Positions 42,567 to 53,595 of a stretch of DNA of 57,171 bases are shown piece after piece; position 1 is the first letter of the stretch, and each line of letters starts with the position of its first letter. Origin of the DNA: an uncultured Halomonas sp. (lineage in GTDB: Bacteria; Pseudomonadota; Gammaproteobacteria; Pseudomonadales; Halomonadaceae); NCBI RefSeq assembly GCF_947490095.1, contig NZ_CANLFS010000021.1, positions 1 to 57,171 of the forward strand, given 5' to 3'. The translations under genes and the position numbers were made by a program. Below the pieces are notes generated by a model. It had not been told where the DNA came from, ran no database searches, and worked only from the letters and a program-made list of their open reading frames with translations.

Positions 42567-43424
42567 TCAGCGCGTCTTGTGCAGATGCTCGGCGTGGTAG
42601 CGCAGGTGCTCCTCGATAAAGGAGGCGATGAAGTAGTAGCTGTGGTCATAGCCCGGCTGGCGACGCAGGGTCAGCGGATGGTCGTGCTGGGCACACACCG
42701 CCTCGAGCCGCTCGGGCTTGAGCTGCTCCTCGAGGAAGTCATCCGCCTCGCCCTGGTCGATAAACAGCGGCTGACTGGAGGCGCCACGCGCCACCAGCTC
42801 ACAGGCATCGTACTGGGTCCACTTGCCACGGTCCTCGCCGAGATAGCCGGTGAAGGCCTGCTGCCCCCAGGGACATTCGGTAGGATTGACGACCGGGGCG
42901 AAGGCCGACACCGAGCGATAATGACCGGGCCGGCGCAGCGCCATTACCAGGGCACCATGACCGCCCATGGAGTGGCCACTGATCGACTCCCGGCCATTGA
43001 CCGGAAAATGCTGGCGCACCACCGAGGGCAGCTCTTCGGTCACATAGTCATACATGCGGTAATGGCGCTTCCAGGGCTCCCGGGTGGCGTTGACGTAGAA
43101 GCCGGCGCCGGAACCGAAGTCATAGCTGTCGTGCTCGCCGGGCAGGTCGGTGCCACGCGGACTGGTATCCGGGCAGATGATGGCGATGCCAAGCTCCGCG
43201 GCCATGCGATGCGCGCCGGCCTTCTGCATGAAGTTCTCGTCGTTGCAGGTCAGGCCGGAGAGCCACCATAACAGCGGCACTCGCTCGGTCTCGGCCTGGG
43301 GCGGCAGATAGATGGCAAAGACCATCTCGCAGTCCAGCGTCCGGGAGCGATGGCGATAGCGCTTGTGCCAGCCACCAAAACTCTTGTTGGCCGATACCAG
43401 CTCGAGGTTCTCGGTCATGGTCAT
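42567..43424 (-). CDS. fghA: S-formylglutathione hydrolase
   Basis: The esterase-D type alpha/beta hydrolase cleaves S-formylglutathione to formate and glutathione. The 285-residue protein has the nucleophile Ser 152 in GHSMGGHG, the typical LLWWLSGLTCNDENF and CPDTSPRG segments, and the catalytic His in GYDHSYYFIASFIEEH. I chose ATG at 43424, with GGAGG upstream. It follows frmA by 25 bp, and the two form the glutathione-dependent formaldehyde oxidation pathway. Confidence 0.95.
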   Translation of the reverse strand: MTMTENLELVSANKSFGGWHKRYRHRSRTLDCEMVFAIYLPPQAETERVPLLWWLSGLTCNDENFMQKAGAHRMAAELGIAIICPDTSPRGTDLPGEHDSYDFGSGAGFYVNATREPWKRHYRMYDYVTEELPSVVRQHFPVNGRESISGHSMGGHGALVMALRRPGHYRSVSAFAPVVNPTECPWGQQAFTGYLGEDRGKWTQYDACELVARGASSQPLFIDQGEADDFLEEQLKPERLEAVCAQHDHPLTLRRQPGYDHSYYFIASFIEEHLRYHAEHLHKTR

Positions 43425-43449
43425 GGATATCCCTCCTGGCAGGCGCGCA

Positions 43450-44727
<1,278 letters not shown>

Positions 44728-44787
44728 CTAAAGGCACAACATTATTGCCACACAGCAACAATTCTAGATCCTACGTAAGGAGAGTCC

Positions 44788-45678
44788 ATGCAACGCTGGG
44801 ATCGTATCGAGGCCTTCGTGGAGGTCATACGGCTGGGAACCTTCGTCGCCGCGGCGCGCGAGCTATCGGTATCCCCCTCCCATGTCAGTCGACTGGTGGC
44901 CCAGCTGGAGCAGCAGCTGGGCACCGCCCTGCTCTATCGCACCACCCGCCAGATCCACCTGACCGACGCCGGGGCACTCTACTACCGCCATTGCCGTCAC
45001 CTGTTCGATGGTTTCCGCGAGGCCGAATCCGCCATCGGGGACCTCCAGGACCGCCCCCAGGGGCGGCTCTCCCTGACCTCGGCCACCACCTTCGGTGAGC
45101 GCTTTATCGCGCCTCTGGTCAATGACTTCCAGCTCGAGCACCCACAGCTGGAGGTACGCATGCACTTCACCAACCGTCAGGTGGATATCATCGATGAGGG
45201 CTTCGACGTGGCGGTCCGCATGGGCCGCCTGGAGGATTCGAGCCTGGTCGCCAGGCGCCTGTGCGAGCGCCGCGAATACGTGGTCGGCGCCCCGGCGTAT
45301 TTTGCCCATATTTCCCAGCCCCATGCCCTGGCCGAGCTCTCCCGACACCGCTGTCTGGTGGGGTCGCGCGACCACTGGCGCTTCGCCGTGGACGGCGTGC
45401 GCCGCGAGGTGAGGGTCGAAGGTCCCTGGCGTGCCAACTCGGGACCCGCCCTGCTCGATGCCGCCCTGAAGGGCCTGGGGCTGGCCCAGCTACCCGACTA
45501 TTACGTGAAGGAGCACCTGGCCAACGGCGACCTGGTCTCGGTGCTCGACGCCTACCGCCACGACGATAACGCCGTGTGGGCGGTGTTCCCGCGTCACCGA
45601 CAGCGCTCCCCCAAGCTGCACCGCTTCCTCGACCACCTGGTCGAACACCTGCCGAAAAGCCTGCCTTCCGTCCATTGA
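44788..45678 (+). CDS. LysR-family regulator divergent from frmA
   Basis: The 296-residue LysR protein has its HTH at about residues 1-60 (RIEAFVEVIRLGTFVAAARE, SVSPSHVSRLVAQLEQQLG). Its effector domain is of the CrgA/DsdC-like type, with FDVAVRMGRLEDSSLVARRL. It starts with ATG at 44788 after AAGGAGAG. The 228-bp divergent region (44560-44787) should hold both promoters. Control of formaldehyde oxidation genes is the obvious inference. A palindromic terminator follows. Confidence 0.88.
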   Translation: MQRWDRIEAFVEVIRLGTFVAAARELSVSPSHVSRLVAQLEQQLGTALLYRTTRQIHLTDAGALYYRHCRHLFDGFREAESAIGDLQDRPQGRLSLTSATTFGERFIAPLVNDFQLEHPQLEVRMHFTNRQVDIIDEGFDVAVRMGRLEDSSLVARRLCERREYVVGAPAYFAHISQPHALAELSRHRCLVGSRDHWRFAVDGVRREVRVEGPWRANSGPALLDAALKGLGLAQLPDYYVKEHLANGDLVSVLDAYRHDDNAVWAVFPRHRQRSPKLHRFLDHLVEHLPKSLPSVH

Positions 45679-45680
45679 AA

Positions 45681-45700
45681 AGGCGCCCCGCGGGGCGCCT
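45681..45700. terminator. Bidirectional hairpin between LysR and livM
   Basis: AGGCGCCCCG followed by CGGGGCGCCT is a perfect 20-bp palindrome between two convergent genes. It has A-rich sequence on the left, giving a short T-run for minus-strand transcripts. Confidence 0.75.
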
Positions 45701-45724
45701 CGAGTTTGCATGACATCGCATGGC

Positions 45725-46708
45725 TCACTTGAAGTTCTTCCTCACGATCTTCTGGATCTCGCCGACGATGCCGCTGCGAAAGCTCAGCACGCAGATCACG
45801 AAGATGGCGCCGAGGATCACGCTGACCCAGTTGCCGAGCGGCGACTGGGCGAGCTGGGTCTGCAGGCTGACCACCACACCGGCTCCCACCAGGGGCCCGA
45901 ACAGCGTCCCCACTCCACCCAGCAGGGTCATCAGGATCACCTCGCCGGACATGTGCCAGTGGGCATCGGTCAGCGAGGCGAGCTGGAAGACCACGGTCTT
46001 GGTGGAGCCCGCCAGGCCCGCCAGGCCGGCGGAGAGCACGAAGGCCACCAGCTTGTAGGCGTCGACGTTGTAGCCGAGCGAGACGGCGCGCGGCTCATTC
46101 TCGCGGATCGCCCGGAGTACCTGGCCGTAGGGCGAGTGAACGGCACGCTGGATGATCGCGAAGCCGATCAAAAATACCGCCAGCACGAAATAGTACATGT
46201 TGAGGTTGTTGTCGAGGCTGATCACCCCGAACAACTCGCCGCGCGGTACGCCGTGCAGGCCATCCTCGCCGCCGGTGAAGGGCGCCTGGATGAAGAAGAA
46301 GAACATCATCTGTGACAGTGCCAGGGTCACCATGGCGAAGTAGATGCCCTGGCGGCGAATCGCCAGGGCGCCGAACAGGATGCCCAGCACCACGGCGGCG
46401 AGGGTACCAATCAGGATCCCCAGCTCCGGCGTCAGCCCCGGGTAGCTGGCCAGCATGATGCCGGTAAAGTAGCCCCCGGTGGCCAGGAAGGCGGCATGCC
46501 CGAAGGAGAGCAGGCCCGCATAGCCGAGCAGCAGGTTGAAGGCGCAGGCAAACAACGCGAAGCACAGCAACTTCATGAGGAAGACCGGATAGGCCACGAA
46601 GGGGGCCACCAGGGCGATGGCCAGCAGCACCAGATAGAGAAGATTGCGACGCACCTTGGCCTTGCGGCGAAGTTTCATCGCGGGCGTCAGGGTCCGAGTT
46701 GCCGACAT
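45725..46708 (-). CDS. livM: Branched-chain amino acid-type ABC transporter permease (LivM)
   Basis: This inner-membrane permease of a HAAT-family importer has 327 residues and about ten segments. Landmarks are CAFNLLLGYAGLLSFGHAAF and the coupling region LRAIRENEPRAVSLGYNVDAYKL (about 215-240). It is the last gene of the operon livG-livF-binding protein-livH-livM, 4 bp after livH. The substrate need not be a branched-chain amino acid. Confidence 0.88.
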   Translation of the reverse strand: MSATRTLTPAMKLRRKAKVRRNLLYLVLLAIALVAPFVAYPVFLMKLLCFALFACAFNLLLGYAGLLSFGHAAFLATGGYFTGIMLASYPGLTPELGILIGTLAAVVLGILFGALAIRRQGIYFAMVTLALSQMMFFFFIQAPFTGGEDGLHGVPRGELFGVISLDNNLNMYYFVLAVFLIGFAIIQRAVHSPYGQVLRAIRENEPRAVSLGYNVDAYKLVAFVLSAGLAGLAGSTKTVVFQLASLTDAHWHMSGEVILMTLLGGVGTLFGPLVGAGVVVSLQTQLAQSPLGNWVSVILGAIFVICVLSFRSGIVGEIQKIVRKNFK

Positions 46709-46712
46709 GACG

Positions 46713-47600
46713 TCAAGCCTCCTTGCCGAAGAGTCCCGCGGGACGCAGCATAAGGACCACCACCATCACCACGAAGATCACGGTATTGGCGGCTTCCGGA
46801 TAATAGACCTTGGTCAGGCCTTCGATCAGCCCCATGACCAGGCCGGTGATGACGGCGCCGATGATCGAGCCCATGCCACCGATCACCACCACGGCAAAGA
46901 CCACGATCAGCAGACTCGAGCCCATGGTGGGCGAGACCGGATAGAGCGGTGCGGCCAGCACACCGGCGAAGGCGGCCAGCGCCACGCCGAAGCCGTAGGT
47001 CAGGGTGATCAGCTGGGGAACGTTGACGCCGAAGGCCTGCATCAGGGCCGGGTTCTCGGTGCCGGCACGCAGATAGGCCCCCAGGCGGGTCCGCTCGATG
47101 ATGAACCAGGTCACCAGACAGACGGCGAGAGCGGCAATCAGCACCCAGCCCCGATAGATGGGCAGGAACATGAAGCCCAGGTTGACACCGCCCTGCAGGG
47201 CCTCGGGAGTGGGATAACTCGACCCCGAGACCCCGAAGAAGTTGGTCAGCGAGCCCTCGAAGATCAGCGCCAGGCCGAAGGTCAGCAGCAATCCGTAGAG
47301 GTGGTCGAGATGGGCGATGCGGCGCAGGATGAAGCGCTCGATCAGCATGCCCAGCCCGCCTACCACCAGCGGTACCACCAGCAGGGCCGCCCAGTAGTTG
47401 AGTCCCAGGTACTGCAGCCCCAGCAGCGCCGCGAAGGCACCCAGCATGTACATCGCACCATGCGCGAAGTTGATGATCTTCAGCAAGCCGAAGATCACCG
47501 CCAGCCCGAGGCTGAGCAGAGCATAGAAGGCGCCGTTGATCAGGCCCAGCATCAGCTGGCCCATGAATACCATCAACGGCACCCCGAAAATCATCGTCAT
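46713..47600 (-). CDS. livH: Branched-chain amino acid-type ABC transporter permease (LivH)
   Basis: This partner of LivM has 295 residues and about eight to nine membrane segments. GLINGAFYALLSLGLAVIFG is typical of LivH, and the coupling region is LGAYLRAGTENPALMQAFG (about 173-191). It begins at ATG 47600 after a strong intercistronic hairpin that separates it from the binding-protein gene. Confidence 0.88.
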   Translation of the reverse strand: MTMIFGVPLMVFMGQLMLGLINGAFYALLSLGLAVIFGLLKIINFAHGAMYMLGAFAALLGLQYLGLNYWAALLVVPLVVGGLGMLIERFILRRIAHLDHLYGLLLTFGLALIFEGSLTNFFGVSGSSYPTPEALQGGVNLGFMFLPIYRGWVLIAALAVCLVTWFIIERTRLGAYLRAGTENPALMQAFGVNVPQLITLTYGFGVALAAFAGVLAAPLYPVSPTMGSSLLIVVFAVVVIGGMGSIIGAVITGLVMGLIEGLTKVYYPEAANTVIFVVMVVVLMLRPAGLFGKEA

Positions 47601-47621
47601 GTATCAAGCCTCCCGTCAGAT

Positions 47622-47643
47622 GGCGGCGGCCGAAGCCGCCGCC
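47622..47643 (-). other. UUCG-tetraloop hairpin between binding protein and livH
   Basis: On the minus strand GGCGGCGGC, TTCG, GCCGCCGCC form a very stable 9-bp stem with a C(UUCG)G loop, 14 bp after the binding-protein stop. It has no T-run. Such hairpins often protect the upstream message, so the binding protein is made in excess over the permeases. Confidence 0.75.
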
Positions 47644-47657
47644 GGTTCGGCATCCGA

Positions 47658-48878
47658 TCAGTTGTTGACCAGATCACACTGGCTCTCGGAAAGCGGACGA
47701 TAGGCCTGCTCGGCGGGAATGGTGGACAGCACCTCGTAGAGGTCCCAGTCGTGAGTGGCATCTTCCGGAGCGTTCACCTGGACCAGATACATGTCGTGGA
47801 CCATGCGACCATCCTCGCGAATGCGGCCATTGCGAGAGAAGAAGTCATCGATCGGCTTCTCGGCCATGGCCGCACGCACCGCCTCGGGGTCGTCGCTGCC
47901 GATCTCCTCCACCGTGTTCAGGTAGTGCGTGGCGCTGGAATAGATACCGGCATGCACCATGCCCGGCATGCTGCCGACACGCTCATAGTAGCGCTCGGCC
48001 CACTCGCGGCTTTCCTCATCCATGTTCCAGTACCAGCCGGTGGTCAGCAGCAGGCCCTGGGTCGCTTCCAGCCCCATGGCATAGATGTCATTGAGGAAGA
48101 CGATAAGGCCGGCGAGCTGCTGGCCGGACTGGGTCAGGCCGAACTGGCTGGCGGTCTTGATGGCGTTGACGGTATCGCCGCCGGCATTGGCAAGCCCGAC
48201 GACCTTGGCGCCGGAGCCCTGGGCCTGGAGGATATAGGAGGAGAAGTCGGTGGTGGGAAAGGGATGGCGCACGCTGTCGACGACGGTGCCACCACTCTCT
48301 TCCACGACCTCGGTCACGTCCTTCTCCATCGCATGGCCGAAGGCGTAGTCGGCGGTGAGCAGGAACCAGCTGTCTCCCCCCTGGTCGACAACGGCCTTGG
48401 CCGTGGCGTTGGCCATGGGGTAGGTATCATAGACCCAGTGGATATGAGTCGGCGCACAGTGCTCATTGGTAATGCTGGACGCGGCGGAACCGGAGACGAT
48501 GGCCAGGCCATTGTTCTCCTCGACCACCTTGGTGGCGGCAATGGCCACCGAAGACGCGACCAGTCCCGATACCAGGTCGACATTCTTCGTATCGAACCAT
48601 TCGCGCACCGTGTTGGCGCCGACATCGGCGCTGTTGCGGTCGTCGGCACTCAATACCTCGATCGGTGCCCCGTTGACCTCGCCGCCGAAGTCCTCGATCG
48701 CCATCTGCAGGGCTTCGAGGCCACCCGGGCCGGCCAGATCACGATAGGTGCCGGACATGTCGGCGAGGTAGCCGATGCGCACGGCATCGTCACTCATCTC
48801 GGCCTGGGCGCCGGTGGCCATCAGGGTCGCGGCGGCAACGGCAATGCTGGAAGCGAGAATCTTGCGGTTGAAGGTCAT
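47658..48878 (-). CDS. HAAT-family periplasmic binding protein (LivK-like)
   Basis: The 406-residue exported protein has a signal peptide (cut near TGAQAEM) and a type 1 periplasmic-binding fold. Landmarks are VRIGYLADMSGTYRDLAGPG, DLVSGLVASSVAIAATKVVE and SWFLLTADYAFGHAMEKDV. It is longer than LivK and closer to the group that binds aromatic acids, amides or urea. The ligand is not readable. It sits between livF and livH, 84 bp downstream of livF. Confidence 0.85.
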   Translation of the reverse strand: MTFNRKILASSIAVAAATLMATGAQAEMSDDAVRIGYLADMSGTYRDLAGPGGLEALQMAIEDFGGEVNGAPIEVLSADDRNSADVGANTVREWFDTKNVDLVSGLVASSVAIAATKVVEENNGLAIVSGSAASSITNEHCAPTHIHWVYDTYPMANATAKAVVDQGGDSWFLLTADYAFGHAMEKDVTEVVEESGGTVVDSVRHPFPTTDFSSYILQAQGSGAKVVGLANAGGDTVNAIKTASQFGLTQSGQQLAGLIVFLNDIYAMGLEATQGLLLTTGWYWNMDEESREWAERYYERVGSMPGMVHAGIYSSATHYLNTVEEIGSDDPEAVRAAMAEKPIDDFFSRNGRIREDGRMVHDMYLVQVNAPEDATHDWDLYEVLSTIPAEQAYRPLSESQCDLVNN

Positions 48879-48962
48879 GCTTGACTCCGTCGCCCATGCA
48901 GGGCGGTTTGTTGTTGTCGATACGGTTGACGGCAGGAAGATTGCTGGACGCCGGGCGCGCCG

Positions 48963-49721
48963 TCACACGCCCAGCAGGCCGTTGAGGTGATCGCGCCGCG
49001 ACGGCAGTTCCGCGGCACTGATCTCCTCGATGATGCGGCCGTGCTCCATCACGAAATGGCGGTCGGCCAGGGGCGCGGCGAAGCGGAAATTCTGCTCCAC
49101 CAGCACGATGGTCATGCCCCGCTCCTTGAGCTTGATCAGTACCTCGCCGAGCGCCTGAACAATGACCGGCGCCAGGCCCTCGGTGATTTCGTCGAGCAGC
49201 AGCAGGCGTGCCCCGGTGCGCAGGATTCGCGCCATGGCCAGCATCTGCTGCTCGCCGCCGGATAGCCGAGTTCCCTGGCTGCGCCGGCGCTCGTAGAGAT
49301 TGGGAAACATCGCGTAGATCTCGTCGACGGACATGCCGCCGGAGCGCACCGTGGGCGGCAGCAGCAGGTTCTCCTCGACATCGAGACTGGCGAAGATCCC
49401 GCGTTCCTCGGGGCAATAGCCGATACCCAGCCGCGGGATATGATGGGACTTCATCCCCATGGCCTCATTGCCATTGACCATGATCGAACCGGTACGCCGG
49501 CCCACCATGTTCATGACCGCCTTGAGGGTGGTGCTGCGCCCGGCGCCATTGCGTCCCAGCAGGGTGACCAGCTCCCCACGTTTCACGTTGAAGTCGACGC
49601 CATGGAGGATATGCGACTCGCCGTAGAAGGCATGCAGGTCGCTGACCCTGAGCATCTCGGCGCCGTCGTGATCCTGGTATTGATGCACCGGATCCTGCAG
49701 CGCCTCGGCTGTCTGATTCAT
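48963..49721 (-). CDS. livF: HAAT-family ABC transporter ATP-binding protein (LivF)
   Basis: The 252-residue ATPase has LRVSDLHAFYGESHILHGVD, Walker A (LLGRNGAGRST), signature LSGGEQQM and a Walker B with LLLLDEITEGLAP. The Walker A lysine position is unusual: GRNGAGRST has Arg where GxxGxGKST is expected, which would weaken ATP binding unless the partner site compensates. Its start overlaps the livG stop by 4 bp. Confidence 0.88.
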   Translation of the reverse strand: MNQTAEALQDPVHQYQDHDGAEMLRVSDLHAFYGESHILHGVDFNVKRGELVTLLGRNGAGRSTTLKAVMNMVGRRTGSIMVNGNEAMGMKSHHIPRLGIGYCPEERGIFASLDVEENLLLPPTVRSGGMSVDEIYAMFPNLYERRRSQGTRLSGGEQQMLAMARILRTGARLLLLDEITEGLAPVIVQALGEVLIKLKERGMTIVLVEQNFRFAAPLADRHFVMEHGRIIEEISAAELPSRRDHLNGLLGV

Positions 49722-50491
49722 GCGCTGGCCTCCTCTTCCGCGGCGTCACTGCCCATGTAGGCCTCGCGGACCCGGGGGTCGCGCGACACCTCCTGATAGC
49801 TCCCCTCGGCGAGCACCGCACCGCGGGCCAGCACGGTAATGCGGTCGCACAGCCGGCTCACCACGCTGAGGTTATGCTCCACCATCAGCACGGTGCGGCC
49901 CCTGGAGACCCGGCGTATAAGTTCGACGATGCGGTCGACGTCCTCGGCTCCCATGCCCTGGGTGGGCTCATCGAGCAGCATCATCGTCGGCTCCAAGGCC
50001 AGGGTGGTAGCCACCTCCAGGGCACGCTTGCGGCCATAGGGCATCTCCACGGTGAGCACATCGGCGTACGCGGCGAGGCCCACCTCATCGAGCAGCTCCA
50101 TGGCGCGGTCGTTGAGATGGTCGAGGCTGCGTTCGGATTTCCAGAAATGGAACGACGTGCCCAGCTTGCGCTGCAGCGCCACCCGTACGTTTTCCAGGGC
50201 GGTCATATGGCCGAACACCGCGGAGATCTGGAAGGAGCGCACCAGGCCGAGACGCGCGATCTCGTTGGCCTTCATGCGCGTAATGGGCTTGCCGCGATAG
50301 AGAATCTCGCCCCGGGTCGGCGGCAGGAACTTGGTGAGCAGATTGAAGACCGTCGTCTTGCCGGCTCCGTTGGGGCCGATCAGGGCGTGGATGTGGCCTT
50401 CCCGGACCTTGAGGTTGACGTCGTCCACGGCGGTGAAGCCACGAAACTCCTTGGTCAACCCGCGAGTTTCCAGTATGAACTCCTGGGTCAT
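49718..50491 (-). CDS. livG: HAAT-family ABC transporter ATP-binding protein (LivG)
   Basis: The 257-residue ATPase has LETRGLTKEFRGFTAVDDVN, a normal Walker A (GPNGAGKTT), a Walker B with MMLLDEPTQGMGAED and the LivG-type C-terminus VREAYMGSD. The signature loop is degenerate (MPYGRKRALEVA, where LSYGxQR is usual), as in many LivG proteins. I chose ATG at 50491, with AAGAGGAAG upstream. It is first in the operon; a perfect palindrome lies 63 bp upstream. Confidence 0.9.
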   Translation of the reverse strand: MTQEFILETRGLTKEFRGFTAVDDVNLKVREGHIHALIGPNGAGKTTVFNLLTKFLPPTRGEILYRGKPITRMKANEIARLGLVRSFQISAVFGHMTALENVRVALQRKLGTSFHFWKSERSLDHLNDRAMELLDEVGLAAYADVLTVEMPYGRKRALEVATTLALEPTMMLLDEPTQGMGAEDVDRIVELIRRVSRGRTVLMVEHNLSVVSRLCDRITVLARGAVLAEGSYQEVSRDPRVREAYMGSDAAEEEASA

Positions 50492-50553
50492 GAATCTTCC
50501 TCTTGGGGTCGCCATTCGACCCGCCTTGGTACTGTTGTCGTTATTTCCAAGAT

Positions 50554-50567
50554 TTACGTTAACGTAA
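50554..50567. promoter_or_regulatory. 14-bp perfect palindrome upstream of the liv operon
   Basis: TTACGTTAACGTAA is a perfect palindrome 63 bp before livG. It resembles, from memory, the TTTACGTTAACGTAAA-like operators described for LiuR (MerR family) control of branched-chain amino acid degradation. No regulator gene is adjacent. Confidence 0.6.
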
Positions 50568-50736
50568 GCTAGAGAAAGGATCCGCCCTCGGCAATAGGGC
50601 CGGCATCAAAACGCGACTAATGGTGTAGCCCCCTGAAATTCAATAGCTTGCAAATAATTTCTCGGCAGGGTTCGCTACCTCTCGGCGGACCGGATAAAAT
50701 GCCCCTCAACTCTTACTCGTCTACCCGTATTTCGCC

Positions 50737-51393
50737 ATGTCATATACGTCTCTGCCTTCGCCTGCCTGGCCCATCAGCTTCCGCGCCACCTGCCTGCGCG
50801 CCACGCTGTATATCCTGCTGGTGGCGGGCCTCGTCCAGGGAGTCTTCTACGAAGCCCTCCACTTCACGGACTCGCGCTTCTCCGAGCTCAGCTTCACCGA
50901 GCTGACCCAGTCCGCCCTGCTGGCTCTCGCCGTCGCTCTGCTGCTCTATAGCCGGCTGGTGCTTCGCACCCTGCCGAACATCAGCCTGCTGATGTTCGGG
51001 TTTCTGTTGGCCTCGCTGATCCGCGAGCAGGACGCCCTGCTGGATGCCTATCTGTTCGACGGGGCCTGGCAGCTGATGGTCAGCCTGACGGTGCTGCCGA
51101 TCCTGTTCGTGATCCTTCGCCAGCGGCGAGAGTTCGTGGACGAATTCGCCGCCTATGCCAACAGCTTCTCCTTCGGGCTGTTCGCGGCGGGCTTCTTGAC
51201 CACCTATGTCTTCTCGCGACTCTACGGACGCGGCGACTTCTGGGAGGCGGTCCTGCAGGAAAACTACGTACGCGACTTCAAGAGCGCCGCCGAGGAAGTC
51301 GTCGAACTGTTCGGCTATGCCCTGCTGCTGATCGCGGTAATCGAGTTTGTCCTGCTGGCCCGGCGCTGGGCTTTGGCGCGGCAAGACGGCTAG
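50737..51393 (+). CDS. Hypothetical multi-pass membrane protein
   Basis: I do not recognise the family. The 218-residue protein has about six predicted membrane segments (roughly 19-38, 57-77, 82-97, 112-130, 145-163 and 190-208). Acidic/aromatic loops lie between them, such as EALHFTDSRFSELSFTELTQ and LYGRGDFWEAVLQENYVRDF. It stands alone, convergent with rpoD, and shares a bidirectional terminator with it. The 245-bp stretch before it contains the liv palindrome and otherwise no visible gene. Confidence 0.75.
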   Translation: MSYTSLPSPAWPISFRATCLRATLYILLVAGLVQGVFYEALHFTDSRFSELSFTELTQSALLALAVALLLYSRLVLRTLPNISLLMFGFLLASLIREQDALLDAYLFDGAWQLMVSLTVLPILFVILRQRREFVDEFAAYANSFSFGLFAAGFLTTYVFSRLYGRGDFWEAVLQENYVRDFKSAAEEVVELFGYALLLIAVIEFVLLARRWALARQDG

Positions 51394-51446
51394 GCTCGGC
51401 GGAATGCGCTGGGTTCGGTGACGATCGCCGGCCCGACGCCCACGAA

Positions 51447-51479
51447 AAAGCCCCGGGGTTCATCGAACCCCGGGGCTTT
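51447..51479. terminator. Bidirectional terminator between the membrane protein and rpoD
   Basis: AAAGCCCCGGGGTTC and GAACCCCGGGGCTTT form a perfect 15-bp stem around ATC, with an A-run on the left and TTT on the right. It can end transcripts from both convergent genes. Confidence 0.92.
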
Positions 51480-51513
51480 CTGCATGAGCGACGCCTGCGA
51501 CAGGCGCCCGGCG

Positions 51514-53346
<1,833 letters not shown>

Positions 53347-53595
53347 AGAAACCCTATCTCGACGAAGAAGAATGAAACACCTGAGGCGCTGGGTAGAGAA
53401 AACGTATAAAGCCGAACAGTATAGCGGCTGAAAGCACCTTTCTGCCAGTTCGATCTATTTGCGCGGTCATTCAGGTGTGTTAGGTTGTCAGGTTACGCCG
53501 GTGCCGAGCGCTGTCTCCAATGTGGGGACGCCTAGAGAGAAATCAACCACCGGGCCAATCCGGAGTGCCTTCAAAGTACGTATTTGACCTTCCGG
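53347..53595. other. dnaG-rpoD intercistronic gap
   Basis: I see no gene in these 249 bp. Such gaps in the macromolecular-synthesis operon usually carry a heat-inducible rpoD promoter and an RNA-processing site, but no convincing -35/-10 pair stands out here. Confidence 0.4.
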
